Shown here one piece after another: positions 31,538 through 41,347 of a stretch of 64,000 nt of DNA. Origin of the DNA: Rheinheimera salexigens (GTDB lineage Bacteria; Pseudomonadota; Gammaproteobacteria; Enterobacterales; Alteromonadaceae); contig NZ_MKEK01000001.1 in assembly GCF_001752395.1 (NCBI RefSeq), positions 3,320,441 to 3,384,440 of the forward strand. Direction: 5' to 3'. The notes under the pieces were generated by a model. The model did no database searches. It was not told the origin of the DNA and was given only the letters and a program-made list of their open reading frames with translations. The position numbers and the translations under genes were made by a program. Each line of letters begins with the position of its first letter. Position 1 is the stretch's first letter.

Positions 31538-32124
31538 ATGTGGTTTTGGATCCGAAACATCATACTATTGTTAATACTCGGTAGTGTGGGTTATGTGTTA
31601 CTAGCACGCCCTGATATCCTGGTGTTGTCTAACAGAACCAATAAAGCAGCTGAAGGCCTAAGTAATTTTTATAGCAGTATTCGCAGTTCTATTAGCGATA
31701 GCGCCGGTAAGATTTCGGATTTTAGGCTAGTCCTACCCGACACTAGTGAAGATTTAACCGATAAATTACAACAACGTACAGCAATAGTCACACCGCTTGA
31801 AGTCATATGGCGCGGCCAAGTGTCTGACCGCCGTTTTCGTGAAGGCGAAACCTTAAAAACCGCTTAACAGACTATGCACAGCAGCAAGGCATACAACTTT
31901 ACTGGACTTTACCGCGTGATTACATCGTAAAACATTATTTTCAAACTGATACCAGCTTAATAGGTACTGTTTATGAAATAAGCCAAGCCATTGCCCCCGA
32001 CTTTGCTTCGCCCGTACTAGCTTACTTTTGTCCCCAACAAAGAGCTGCCATTATTACTGATAAAGCAAACAGTTATATTCAGCAGCACTGTATACCGGCG
32101 CAAAGAGACCCCGTAACGCTATAA
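31538..32124 (+). pseudogene. TcpQ-like C-terminal domain membrane protein, broken by one missing base
   Basis: The first 109 codons encode an N-terminal membrane segment (about 3-24) and end ...REGETLKTA at a TAA (31865-31867). Stepping back one base, the next frame stays open for 86 codons to 32124 and continues naturally as LTDYAQQQGIQLYWTLPRDY, then YEISQAI and a C-terminal ITDKANSYIQQH. One extra T at 31864-31865 (GCTTAAC to GCTTTAAC) restores a protein of about 195 aa. The second part resembles the TcpQ/PilL C-terminal domain found in envelope and pilus proteins. It is either a true frameshift or a sequence error. The gene converges on glnE. Confidence 0.7.
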
Positions 32125-32141
32125 TTCATCATCTATAACGG

Positions 32142-34922
32142 CTAATCACTAAATAGCTGTTGCCAAATAACAGCAACTTGCTGCTGGGCTTGCTCTGCTG
32201 CCTCTGCCAACGGTAGTGTGGCCGGCATTAATGTTTGCCGATGCCCCACTCCACGTAACAATTGATACGCTTGCTGCAGCGCCTCAACTTGATCGTTAGG
32301 TAATAAACCTACAGCAGCAACGGCATCTAAAATACGGATATTGTCGCTATAGCGATATAATTCTGGATAACGAGCTGCATAGGCTAAAACTAAATATTGG
32401 CTAATAAATTCTAAATCGATAATGCCACCGATACTGTGCTTTAAATCAAGTATTTCAGCGCCGTGATGTTGGCGTAATTTCTGCCGCATTTGCTGCACAT
32501 CGGTACTTAATTCAGCAATATCTCTTGGTAGGGTTAAAATTTCCTGACGAATTTGGCTAAACTTTTCAGTTAAATTACCACTAGAATAAACCACGCGTGC
32601 CCGAACTAAAGCTTGATGCTCCCAGGTCCAAGCTTCACGCAATAAGTATTCGCCATAAGTATCAATATGAATAGCTAATAACCCTGAGTTACCGGATGGC
32701 CGCAACCGGGTGTCGATATCATAGAGCACGCCGCTATTAGTCCGAGTGGTGCATAAATGCAGTACCCGTTGGATTAATTTTAAATAAAATTGGCGTGAAT
32801 CTATTTGCCGCTCACCACTAGTGGCCGTTTGACTAGAACATTGATGAACAAACACTAAATCTAAATCAGAGCCATAACCCAGTTCTATGCCACCAAGTTT
32901 ACCGTAAGCAATGACCGCTAAACCTTTTTCCAGCGCATTAAAGCCTTCTGGCTCGCCATAACGGGCAGCCATTTGCTGCCACGCCATATCTACTACTTGT
33001 TCCAGCATCACTTCGGCTAACCAAGTTAAGTGATCACTAACTTGCATTAACGGCAATACACCGCGTATATCGGCAGCGGCGATACGCAGTTGCTGCGTCT
33101 GTTTATATTGACGCAAAGTTTCCATTAATAACTCAAGATCATCCGTAGGCACTCGGAGTAATTGCTGGCGCAAACGATCGGCATAATCTTGTTTTGTCGA
33201 CACTTGATATAATTGAGCCGGATCAATTAACTCATCTAGCAACATCGGGAAGCGCGATAAATGCCGAGCTAGCCAACCACTTTCTGTGCACAGCGTGACT
33301 AACTGTTGCAAGGCCGCCAAGTTTTCATACAGTAATTCTAAATAAGCGGTACGAGTAACAATTTGTTTAAATACCACTAATACTTGCTCTAATACTACCG
33401 GTGCAGATTGTTGCTGTTGCAACATAAATAATAAATGCGGCATTAGCTTGGCTAAAAACTGCCGACCGCGAACGCCTAAACTACGCTTTTGGCAATCATG
33501 TTTAAATTGCTGCAATAACACTATTGTTTGCTTGGCTTCATCCGGCTCAAGCCAGTCTATTAATTCAGCTAGTTCATCAACGTTTTGATCGCTATCCCAC
33601 AATAAACGGCCAAGCGTAATATCCTGCTCTTCCACGTCTTCTTCGATATCGATGACTTGGCGAAATTGTTGGTGCACGCGTTGCATCGCTTGCTCAATAT
33701 CAGCCGTTAGCGTAGGCCAGTCAGTTATAGACAACGAGGTTAGCAATTGCTGTTGGCTTGCAGCATCTTGCGGCAAGGTTTGGGTTTGTTGGTCATTAAT
33801 ACCTTGCAGCGCTTGTTCTACTTTGCGCAACAATAAATAATCAGCCTTTAATTCTGCAGCATCTTGCTCTGTAAGAATGTCTTCGCTGACTAAATAACCT
33901 AATGCCTGCAATAACGAGGTTTGCTGCAGTGCTGGGATCCGGCCCCCCCGAATTAATTGTAAAGTTTGCACCACAAATTCAACTTCGCGGATACCGCCGA
34001 CACCCAACTTAATATTATCTTTTCGATTTAAACGTCGGTTTTCTTGTTCAATTTGTTGCTTCATTCGGCGCAAAGATTCAATAGCTGAAAAATCAATATA
34101 GCGCCGATAAATAAACGGTCGTAACAATTTCTGCAGTTCTGGGGTGTAGCGCGTGTCAGCATTAATCACCCGCGCCTTGAGCATAGCGTAACGCTCCCAT
34201 TCTCGGCCTTGCTCTTGATAATAATCTTCCATGGCGGCAAAACTCAGAACTAAGGGACCGCTATCGCCAAACGGGCGTAAACGCATATCTACCCGGTAGA
34301 CAAAGCCATCGGCGGTAACTTGATGCAAAGCCGCTATTAGCTTTTGGCCTAGTTTGGTAAAAAATTGTTGGTTTTCGATACTGCGCCGGCCACCTATAGT
34401 GTCGCCGTGATGCGGATAAGTAAAAATAAGATCAATATCAGATGAGAAATTAAGCTCTTTACCGCCTAACTTGCCCATACCCAGTATCAACAGCGGTAAT
34501 TTATTACCCTTGCTATCTTGCGGTGTGCCCCACTGCAATTCTAATTGCTGATACGCCCAATGATAAGCGCTGTTAATTAAATTATCTGCTAAGCTAGAAA
34601 CTTGCACTAAGCTATCGCTAATACTTTGTAATTGTAAAATGTCGGCAGCTAAAATAGCACTTAACATAGCATTACGTTGTTGGCGTAACTGCTTAAATAC
34701 CCCGGCATCATCGGTTGCGGTTAACTGTATCGATTTAACGCCATGCTCAATAAACTGGGTTAAGCTATCTGGCTGGGTTAACACCGCTAAAAGCTCGGCT
34801 TGGTGCTGCAGTGTTTGCTCGATAAAGCTGCTAGCGGCAATGAGCTTGTTAAAGCGCGCTAAAGCTTGAGTTGTTAAATCTACCGGCTCAACCTTTGCGC
34901 TATCCGTCGTACTATCAGCCAT
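32142..34922 (-). CDS. glnE: Bifunctional glutamine synthetase adenylyltransferase/adenylyl-removing enzyme
   Basis: 926 aa. GlnE adds or removes AMP on glutamine synthetase under PII control, matching GS activity to nitrogen supply. The two nucleotidyltransferase halves show GMGKLGGKELNFSSDIDL (about 148-166, the removing domain) and AYGKLGGIELGYGSDLDL (about 670-690, the adenylylating domain), each with the D-x-D metal pair. It lies 12 bases downstream of ygiF, as in E. coli, and converges on the TcpQ-like gene. Confidence 0.96.
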   Translation of the reverse strand: MADSTTDSAKVEPVDLTTQALARFNKLIAASSFIEQTLQHQAELLAVLTQPDSLTQFIEHGVKSIQLTATDDAGVFKQLRQQRNAMLSAILAADILQLQSISDSLVQVSSLADNLINSAYHWAYQQLELQWGTPQDSKGNKLPLLILGMGKLGGKELNFSSDIDLIFTYPHHGDTIGGRRSIENQQFFTKLGQKLIAALHQVTADGFVYRVDMRLRPFGDSGPLVLSFAAMEDYYQEQGREWERYAMLKARVINADTRYTPELQKLLRPFIYRRYIDFSAIESLRRMKQQIEQENRRLNRKDNIKLGVGGIREVEFVVQTLQLIRGGRIPALQQTSLLQALGYLVSEDILTEQDAAELKADYLLLRKVEQALQGINDQQTQTLPQDAASQQQLLTSLSITDWPTLTADIEQAMQRVHQQFRQVIDIEEDVEEQDITLGRLLWDSDQNVDELAELIDWLEPDEAKQTIVLLQQFKHDCQKRSLGVRGRQFLAKLMPHLLFMLQQQQSAPVVLEQVLVVFKQIVTRTAYLELLYENLAALQQLVTLCTESGWLARHLSRFPMLLDELIDPAQLYQVSTKQDYADRLRQQLLRVPTDDLELLMETLRQYKQTQQLRIAAADIRGVLPLMQVSDHLTWLAEVMLEQVVDMAWQQMAARYGEPEGFNALEKGLAVIAYGKLGGIELGYGSDLDLVFVHQCSSQTATSGERQIDSRQFYLKLIQRVLHLCTTRTNSGVLYDIDTRLRPSGNSGLLAIHIDTYGEYLLREAWTWEHQALVRARVVYSSGNLTEKFSQIRQEILTLPRDIAELSTDVQQMRQKLRQHHGAEILDLKHSIGGIIDLEFISQYLVLAYAARYPELYRYSDNIRILDAVAAVGLLPNDQVEALQQAYQLLRGVGHRQTLMPATLPLAEAAEQAQQQVAVIWQQLFSD

Positions 34923-34934
34923 AGTTAGCTCCGT

Positions 34935-35837
34935 TTAGGTCGTTGCAAACAGATATTCACTGACCGCAAGTAGCAGTAAATTATATTGCTCACTTGCCAA
35001 CACTTGCCCATCGTCTTTCACCATTTCTGCTAGCGCCATAGCCACATCATGCCATTGCTGTAGCGCTTCAATATGATGTACTGCGCCGGCTAGAGCCGTT
35101 AATGCTTGGCTACAAAATTGCAATGCTGGCGTTGATTGCTGCTGTAAAAAGCAGGTTTCAGCTTGTTGTAACGCGGTAACTTGCTGCAATAAGTTTTTAC
35201 CAATATCAGCCGGTAAATTAAGTTGTTGGCCGTTAAATAATTGATAACCCCGAGCAGCTTTGCTTAACCAACCCGTTCGCAATGGTAAATGTCTAATTAA
35301 GTGCCTTGCTAATACAAATAAATGCTTAGCATCACCCGATATTAGCTCTAGTTCAAGTTCAGATATTGGCTGAGTTTTATCAGCCACAATGACCTGACCT
35401 AAATCGTACACCAGCTCAATTTCAGTACCGTCTTCTAATTGCAGCAACCAACGTTTACGGTTGAAATCGGTGCGAAATAATTCAATTAAATTCTGTTGTA
35501 GTTGGCTTAAATCAGTCTGTTCTGGCCAAATCTTTGCTGGAAAAGCGGCTAGTTGCGGGATAACACCATCACAAGACACATTATATTCTGGGCGCATTTG
35601 CAGCGCACCATGATGCTTTCCGGCTAATTTAATGGTTTGTTCAAACTGGCGGTTTTTCTCACGGCTGCGTAAACCAAAGTCATGCTGGCGAAACCAGTTG
35701 TCAGACGTATCAAAATAAGCATTAAGTAACTTGTTTTCATCTGTTTGTACTATTTTGGCTATTTGGCTCGCTAAAGCAGGTAATTGCTCAGCAGCATCAG
35801 ACGAGATTAAAAATTTCAGTTCCAGTTCAGTTGTCAT
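34935..35837 (-). CDS. ygiF: CYTH domain inorganic triphosphatase, short form
   Basis: 300 aa. The opening ELELKF is the ExExK signature of CYTH tunnel enzymes, and basic residues for triphosphate binding recur (RSREKN, FNRKRW). E. coli YgiF hydrolyses inorganic triphosphate and has 433 aa with a C-terminal CHAD domain. Here the CYTH part (about 1-205) is complete but only about 95 residues of helical C-terminus follow, so the CHAD domain is reduced or absent. It is upstream of glnE and divergent from the YgiM-like gene. Confidence 0.88.
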   Translation of the reverse strand: MTTELELKFLISSDAAEQLPALASQIAKIVQTDENKLLNAYFDTSDNWFRQHDFGLRSREKNRQFEQTIKLAGKHHGALQMRPEYNVSCDGVIPQLAAFPAKIWPEQTDLSQLQQNLIELFRTDFNRKRWLLQLEDGTEIELVYDLGQVIVADKTQPISELELELISGDAKHLFVLARHLIRHLPLRTGWLSKAARGYQLFNGQQLNLPADIGKNLLQQVTALQQAETCFLQQQSTPALQFCSQALTALAGAVHHIEALQQWHDVAMALAEMVKDDGQVLASEQYNLLLLAVSEYLFATT

Positions 35838-35969
35838 GCTTTACTCTATAAATAACTAACGGAAAATCACAGCAGACTTGAAGATTAGGCCTTGTCAAAT
35901 ACAGTACAACTGCCTATCATCGAAACCATCGGTCGCAAAACTGCCTTCGTAAATTAGCTCAGGATACCT

Positions 35970-36575
35970 ATGTTCACATTAAATAAAAGCATCTTGCTGG
36001 TATTATTTTTACTGCCATTTTCTGTATTTTCACAGCAAACAACTAACAACCAAGCGAGTAAAGCGGCTTTTATTAGTGATGCATTATTTGTCTATTTACA
36101 TTCAGGTCCCAGTAACAAATATCGAATTGTTGGCACCATAAACGCTGGAGAAAGTGTAACCTATATTTCGCAGGATGCTGAAACAGGTTATGCCCAAATT
36201 AAGTATGAAGATGATAAAACCGCATGGTTACCAAAAGAATATGTCAACTTCACCCCAGGCTTAGCTAGCCAATTAGAACAACTTAAAACCGACTATGCTG
36301 ATCATGATGGAATTGTTTCTACATTACAGCAGCAGCGGAATGATTTAAGTAGTGAGCTAAATACAGCAATTTCAGAGCGCAATGCCGCGCTAGAACAATT
36401 AGAGCAAACCCAACAAACCTATAGCCTGTTAAAGCAACGCTTAGATGCTACCCAAACTTCAGTTTGGCAAAAGCCTATGGTACTGGGTTCATTAATTTTA
36501 GTGGTAGGCTTAATTTTCGGCTTAGTATTACCCATTATTGTACCTAAGCGTCGCAGTAAAGATCGCTGGATGTAA
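35970..36575 (+). CDS. TIGR04211 SH3 domain protein (YgiM-like)
   Basis: 201 aa. The signal peptide (LLVLFLLPFSVFS) precedes a bacterial SH3 domain (about 32-92, LHSGPSNKYRIVGTINAGE then TAWLPKEYV). A coiled coil follows (about 98-165), then a C-terminal membrane helix (about 170-192) with a basic tail. This matches E. coli YgiM, a periplasmic protein anchored at its C-terminus whose role is unclear. In E. coli ygiM is adjacent to cca; here a regulator/putA/GspAB block lies between. Confidence 0.88.
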   Translation: MFTLNKSILLVLFLLPFSVFSQQTTNNQASKAAFISDALFVYLHSGPSNKYRIVGTINAGESVTYISQDAETGYAQIKYEDDKTAWLPKEYVNFTPGLASQLEQLKTDYADHDGIVSTLQQQRNDLSSELNTAISERNAALEQLEQTQQTYSLLKQRLDATQTSVWQKPMVLGSLILVVGLIFGLVLPIIVPKRRSKDRWM

Positions 36576-36627
36576 TACTGCTACTAGCAGAACTAAGCTA
36601 ACCAGCATCTAAGCTAAGCAGAATCTG

Positions 36628-37143
36628 CTAACTAGAACCCGCTACACTTTCTGCGGCGGGCTTTAGTGGCACACCTTGATCTTGTTTTACGGCTTCTATT
36701 ACTACATAGGTATGAGTTTGAGCCACGCCGGGTAAATCAACGATGATGGCCAGCATGCTACGATACGCATCCATATTGGCTAATCTTAGTTTCAACAAAT
36801 AATCAAAACCACCCGCCACCATATGGCATTCGGCAACTTGAGGTATTTTAACCACAGCGTCACGAAATTGATTAAACACATCACTGGTGGTTCTATCTAG
36901 TGTGACTTGAATAAACACGGCAGTGCCACAGCCCAGTTTGGCGGCATTTAAACGCGCACCATAACCATCAATGTAGCCTTCTTTTTCTAGCCGTTTTACC
37001 CGATCAATGCAGGGGCTAGCGCTTAAGTTTACTTTTTTGGCCAGCTCAACATTAGAAATTCTACCGTCGCGCTGTAAGGTTTCAAGTATGTTAAGATCAA
37101 TCCGATCGAGTGCTTTAGTTTTCATTGCTATTGTCATTACCAT
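36628..37143 (-). CDS. Lrp/AsnC family regulator, probable activator of putA
   Basis: 171 aa. An N-terminal winged HTH (LDRIDLNILETLQRDGRISNV to about residue 60) is followed by a RAM ligand-binding domain (about 75-155, ending LPGVAQTHTYVVIEAVK). It is divergent from putA across 126 bases. Lrp-type PutR proteins activate putA in response to proline in several proteobacteria (for example Vibrio vulnificus and Agrobacterium), so the same role is inferred. This PutA has no DNA-binding domain of its own. Start codons at 37143 and 37125 are both possible. Confidence 0.88.
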   Translation of the reverse strand: MVMTIAMKTKALDRIDLNILETLQRDGRISNVELAKKVNLSASPCIDRVKRLEKEGYIDGYGARLNAAKLGCGTAVFIQVTLDRTTSDVFNQFRDAVVKIPQVAECHMVAGGFDYLLKLRLANMDAYRSMLAIIVDLPGVAQTHTYVVIEAVKQDQGVPLKPAAESVAGSS

Positions 37144-37269
37144 CTAATATCTGGTTTTATAGTCGTTATACAGAATTATATAGCGTTTAACAGCAAAAAT
37201 AACCACCCTATGCTGCGGACTTTTCAATAGAATGCCGCAATCTTACCCTATGTCAGGAAGCTTAGTACT

Positions 37270-40200
37270 ATGATGTTTAATGGTTCCCTGGTTGCTACCC
37301 AACCGCTGCGTCAAACTATCCGTAATTATTACCGCGCCGATGAAGATGAAGTGCTAAATTTTTTACTACCTATCGCTAATATTGGTGTTAATGCCCGCAG
37401 TAGAGCCTGGGAGCGTGCCCGCCAGCTAGTACTGAGTATTCGCCAAGCCCAAGTAGGTAAAGGTGGCGTCGATGCATTATTAAATGAATTCTCGTTATCG
37501 ACCGAAGAAGGCTTAGTACTGATGTGCTTAGCCGAAGCTTTATTACGTGTGCCTGATAATATTACCGCTGACCGCCTAATCCGCGACAAATTAGCCAACG
37601 GTGATTGGGGCGCACATATTGGTAATAGTAAATCTATCTTCGTCAATATCTCTGCTTGGGGTTTATTGTTAACCGGTAAGTTAGTTAATTACAGTGATGA
37701 GCAGAAAAAGCAGCAGTTTAGTGTGCTTAAACGTACTTGTGGTCGCTTAGGTGAACCGGTTATTCGTCAAGCTGTACGTTATGCCATGCAAATTATGGGT
37801 GCGCAGTTTGTTATGGGCACTACCATTACTGCCGCACTTGAACGCGCTACAGAATTAGAAAGTAAAGGTTTTCGTTATTCATACGATATGCTAGGTGAAG
37901 GCGCACGGACCATGGCCGATGCTGATCGCTACTTTGCTAGCTATATGAATGCTATTGATACCATAGGTAAAGCCGCTAAAGGTCGTGGCCCGTTTAATAG
38001 CCCTGGCATCTCAGTTAAATTATCTGCTATTCATCCGCGCTATGAGTTCGCAAAACGCGAACGAGTGATGACAGAATTAGTACCTCGCTTAAAAGCCTTA
38101 GTCCTTGCTGCTAAAGCCTACGATATCAACTTTACTGTTGATGCTGAAGAAGCCGACCGCTTAGATTTATCCTTAGATATAATTGAAGCCGTATTTAGTG
38201 ACCCCGATTTAGGTGAGTGGCAAGGCTTTGGCTTAGCCGTACAGGCTTATCAAAAACGCGGTTTCCACGTAATTGAATGGCTACGCGACTTAACCGTACG
38301 GGTTGGTCGTAAAATGATGGTTCGCTTAGTTAAAGGTGCGTACTGGGATAGCGAAATTAAAGTCTGCCAAGTCGAAGGTTTTGACGGTTTTCCGGTGTTT
38401 AGCCGTAAAGCGTCTACCGATGTGTCGTATCAAGCCTGTGCTAAAAAACTGTTAGAGTATCGCGATAGTATCTATCCGCAGTTTGCTACCCATAATGCTT
38501 ACACTGTTGCCACGATTATGGAAATGACCAAAGACTATACCGGCTTTGAATTCCAATGCTTACACGGTATGGGCGATGCGTTATACGACACTATTGTTAA
38601 TGAAGATAAAATTCCTTGCCGTATCTATGCCCCTGTTGGTGAACATGCCGACTTATTAGCCTATTTAGTGCGTCGTTTATTAGAAAATGGGGCTAACAGC
38701 TCATTTGTTAATAACATTATTGACGAAACCATACCGGTAGAATCACTACTGACCGATCCGGTAGAAATTGTTTCTGGCTGGCAACAAAAAACCAATCAGC
38801 TAATTCCACAGGCTGCCCATTTATATGGTGCAGAACGCCTAAACTCTAACGGTTTAGATCTAACCGACGCCGATGAAATTACTGCTGTTAAAGCGGCTAT
38901 GGATCAATGGTTAACCTCTATTGAGAATTTGCCAGTACAAACTGATGCCACACCCGTAACAAACCCAGCGAATTTAGATGAGGTGATTGGTTATTTACAG
39001 TTCGCTGATGCAACCACCATGCAGCAGATTATCACTAATGCCGATGCCGCTTTTCAGCAATGGTCGCAAACAGATGTCACTGTAAGGGCAAATTTATTGC
39101 GCCGTATTGGCGACTCTTTAGAAACACACCGTGATGAACTATTAGCATTGTGTATTAAAGAGGCCGGCAAAACAGCATTAGATAGTATTGCTGAAGTTCG
39201 CGAAGCTATTGATTTTTGCCGTTATTATGCTGCCCGTGCTGAAGAGTTATTTGCAGAGCCACAGCAAGCGCGCGGCGTATTTTTATGTATTAGTCCGTGG
39301 AACTTCCCATTAGCCATTTTCTTAGGTCAAGTTGCCGCGGCTATAGTGGTGGGTAACACTGTTGTGGCTAAACCTGCCGAGCAAACCAGCTTAGTGGCAA
39401 AACGTACCTTAGAACTGATGCTTGAATGTGGCATGCCAGAACACGTGGTGCAACTTGTTATCGCTCCAGGTCGTGAAGTAGGTGAGCATATTGTGCCTGA
39501 TCTGCGGATCCAAGGCGTTATGTTTACTGGCTCAACAGAAACCGGCTGCTGGATTGCCCGTAAATTAGCCGAGCGTGGTGGCGAACCCGTGCCTTTGATT
39601 GCTGAAACGGGCGGTCAAAACTGTATGATAGTTGACTCGACGGCTTTACCAGAGCAAGTGGTTGATGACGTTGTTTCTTCAGGCTTCCAAAGTGCCGGTC
39701 AACGTTGTTCAGCACTACGTGTATTGTTTTTACAAGAAGATGTAGCTGATAACATTATCACCATGCTTAAAGGTGCGATGGCCGAGTTAAAAGTAGCCGA
39801 CCCAGCTAATTTAGACACTGATTTAGGCCCAGTTATTGATGCTAAAGCACATGATCGTTTAACTAATCATGTGCTGTATTTAAATGACAAAGCTACGTTA
39901 CATTACAGCTGTGAAATCCCAGCGGGTAATAATCATTATTTCTTTGCACCGCATTTATATGAAATTAGTGATTTAACGGTACTCGAACGTGAAGTATTTG
40001 GCCCAGTAGTGCACATAATTCGCTTTAAAGCCGAAGATATAAATAAAGTTATTCAGCAGATAAACGCCACTGGATATGGTTTAACTATGGGCGTACATAG
40101 CCGCATAGAAAGCTTTACTAACCAAATCACTCGCGAAATAAAAGCCGGTAATATTTACGTTAACCGCAATATGATTGGCGCTGTTGTTGGCGTGCAACCT

Positions 40201-41046
40201 TTTGGTGGCCGTGCCTTATCGGGTACAGGTCCTAAAGCAGGTGGTCCGTTGTATTTAACGCGTTTAGTTAAAGATAACGACAACACAGATTGTGCTGAGT
40301 TATCGGACGAAACGCGGCAACGTTTATTAAGCGAAACCACCAGTAGTGCCGTTGCTTACGCTATGCCAGTGGCAGCAATAGCACAGGAGCAATGGGCACA
40401 AATTGATATTAACCAGCGCACCTCGGTATTACGCCAGTTTTTAGCTTTATTAGCCGCCAATAGCGTGGTCAGTAAAAATGAGCCCGATTTAGAGCAAATT
40501 TTAACTTTAGCCCAGAAAAAACTGCAACGGGTAGAGCGTGTGTTACTAAAGCCAACCACCTTACCTGGACCAACAGGTGAATCGAACCAATTGGTGTTAG
40601 ATCCACGTGGTACTGTGGCTTTAATTCGCGATGAAACCAGCTCATTTCAGCATTGGTTACTGGCGATTATTACCGCTCTTGCCACCGGTAATGCGGTTAT
40701 AACGGCAGTAGAAGAACAAGACTTATTAGAAGCAGAAGCTTGTATTAAAGCCTTGGTACAAGCTGGCATGCCGCTAAACTTAGTCTCAGCGGTACGTATT
40801 GACTGCTTAACCACTTTATTGGCTCACGTTGATTTAGCGGGCGCTATGGTTGAAGTAAGTAGTGCTGTAAAACCATTATGTGCTGAGTTACTTGCCAGCC
40901 GTGAAGGAGCAATATTACCGTTAATTACCGCTCCGGCTGGTACGCGTTTATTACAACGCTTAGTCACGGAAAAAACCATTACTATTAACACCACTGCCGC
41001 TGGTGGTAATGCGACGTTAATGACCATGGAAGAAAACCTAGCCTAA
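37270..41046 (+). CDS. putA: Bifunctional proline dehydrogenase/L-glutamate gamma-semialdehyde dehydrogenase
   Basis: 1258 aa. PutA oxidises proline to glutamate in two channelled steps (FAD, then NAD+). Visible are the proline dehydrogenase barrel (about 170-480, with FNSPGISVKLSAIHPRYE and VRLVKGAYWDSEIK) and the aldehyde dehydrogenase (about 560-1010, with E779 in AETGGQN and nucleophile C813 in SAGQRCSALR). A C-terminal ALDH-superfamily-like domain of the long PutA type follows. The sequence begins directly in the helical arm region and lacks the ribbon-helix-helix repressor domain of E. coli PutA, so it should not regulate itself. A strong terminator follows. Confidence 0.96.
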   Translation: MMFNGSLVATQPLRQTIRNYYRADEDEVLNFLLPIANIGVNARSRAWERARQLVLSIRQAQVGKGGVDALLNEFSLSTEEGLVLMCLAEALLRVPDNITADRLIRDKLANGDWGAHIGNSKSIFVNISAWGLLLTGKLVNYSDEQKKQQFSVLKRTCGRLGEPVIRQAVRYAMQIMGAQFVMGTTITAALERATELESKGFRYSYDMLGEGARTMADADRYFASYMNAIDTIGKAAKGRGPFNSPGISVKLSAIHPRYEFAKRERVMTELVPRLKALVLAAKAYDINFTVDAEEADRLDLSLDIIEAVFSDPDLGEWQGFGLAVQAYQKRGFHVIEWLRDLTVRVGRKMMVRLVKGAYWDSEIKVCQVEGFDGFPVFSRKASTDVSYQACAKKLLEYRDSIYPQFATHNAYTVATIMEMTKDYTGFEFQCLHGMGDALYDTIVNEDKIPCRIYAPVGEHADLLAYLVRRLLENGANSSFVNNIIDETIPVESLLTDPVEIVSGWQQKTNQLIPQAAHLYGAERLNSNGLDLTDADEITAVKAAMDQWLTSIENLPVQTDATPVTNPANLDEVIGYLQFADATTMQQIITNADAAFQQWSQTDVTVRANLLRRIGDSLETHRDELLALCIKEAGKTALDSIAEVREAIDFCRYYAARAEELFAEPQQARGVFLCISPWNFPLAIFLGQVAAAIVVGNTVVAKPAEQTSLVAKRTLELMLECGMPEHVVQLVIAPGREVGEHIVPDLRIQGVMFTGSTETGCWIARKLAERGGEPVPLIAETGGQNCMIVDSTALPEQVVDDVVSSGFQSAGQRCSALRVLFLQEDVADNIITMLKGAMAELKVADPANLDTDLGPVIDAKAHDRLTNHVLYLNDKATLHYSCEIPAGNNHYFFAPHLYEISDLTVLEREVFGPVVHIIRFKAEDINKVIQQINATGYGLTMGVHSRIESFTNQITREIKAGNIYVNRNMIGAVVGVQPFGGRALSGTGPKAGGPLYLTRLVKDNDNTDCAELSDETRQRLLSETTSSAVAYAMPVAAIAQEQWAQIDINQRTSVLRQFLALLAANSVVSKNEPDLEQILTLAQKKLQRVERVLLKPTTLPGPTGESNQLVLDPRGTVALIRDETSSFQHWLLAIITALATGNAVITAVEEQDLLEAEACIKALVQAGMPLNLVSAVRIDCLTTLLAHVDLAGAMVEVSSAVKPLCAELLASREGAILPLITAPAGTRLLQRLVTEKTITINTTAAGGNATLMTMEENLA

Positions 41047-41072
41047 AGTTTGTTCCCAACTAGGCTATTAAT

Positions 41073-41112
41073 AAAGCTGCCAAAATCAAATTGAATTTGG
41101 CAGCTTTTTTTT
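41073..41112 (+). terminator. Terminator after putA
   Basis: AAAGCTGCCAAA (41073-41084) pairs with TTTGGCAGCTTT (41096-41107), followed by further T. It lies in a 301-base gap before the HD-GYP gene, in which I see nothing else. Confidence 0.9.
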
Positions 41113-41347
41113 AAAATCCTACTGTATTTCGCTCTTTATAGCGCTGTCAGTCTCATACACTTAGAGTTAATCCCTGTCTAAATTACGTTCCCGCTAGGTA
41201 ATAACGACTTTCTGTCTAAAATTATTTTACTCATTTCTTAACTTTATTGTGCATTTACCGCTAACGTTAGTATGATGTTAAGTGAAGTCGGTATTTATCG
41301 TTATATTATTAATAATTAACAATTAATAGACTACGTTTTGGCGGATT

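Noticed and set aside
31850..31870. Programmed -1 frameshift in the TcpQ-like gene
   Set aside because: No standard slippery heptamer is in the right phase before the TAA; a missing base is simpler, especially with two similar cases in the window.
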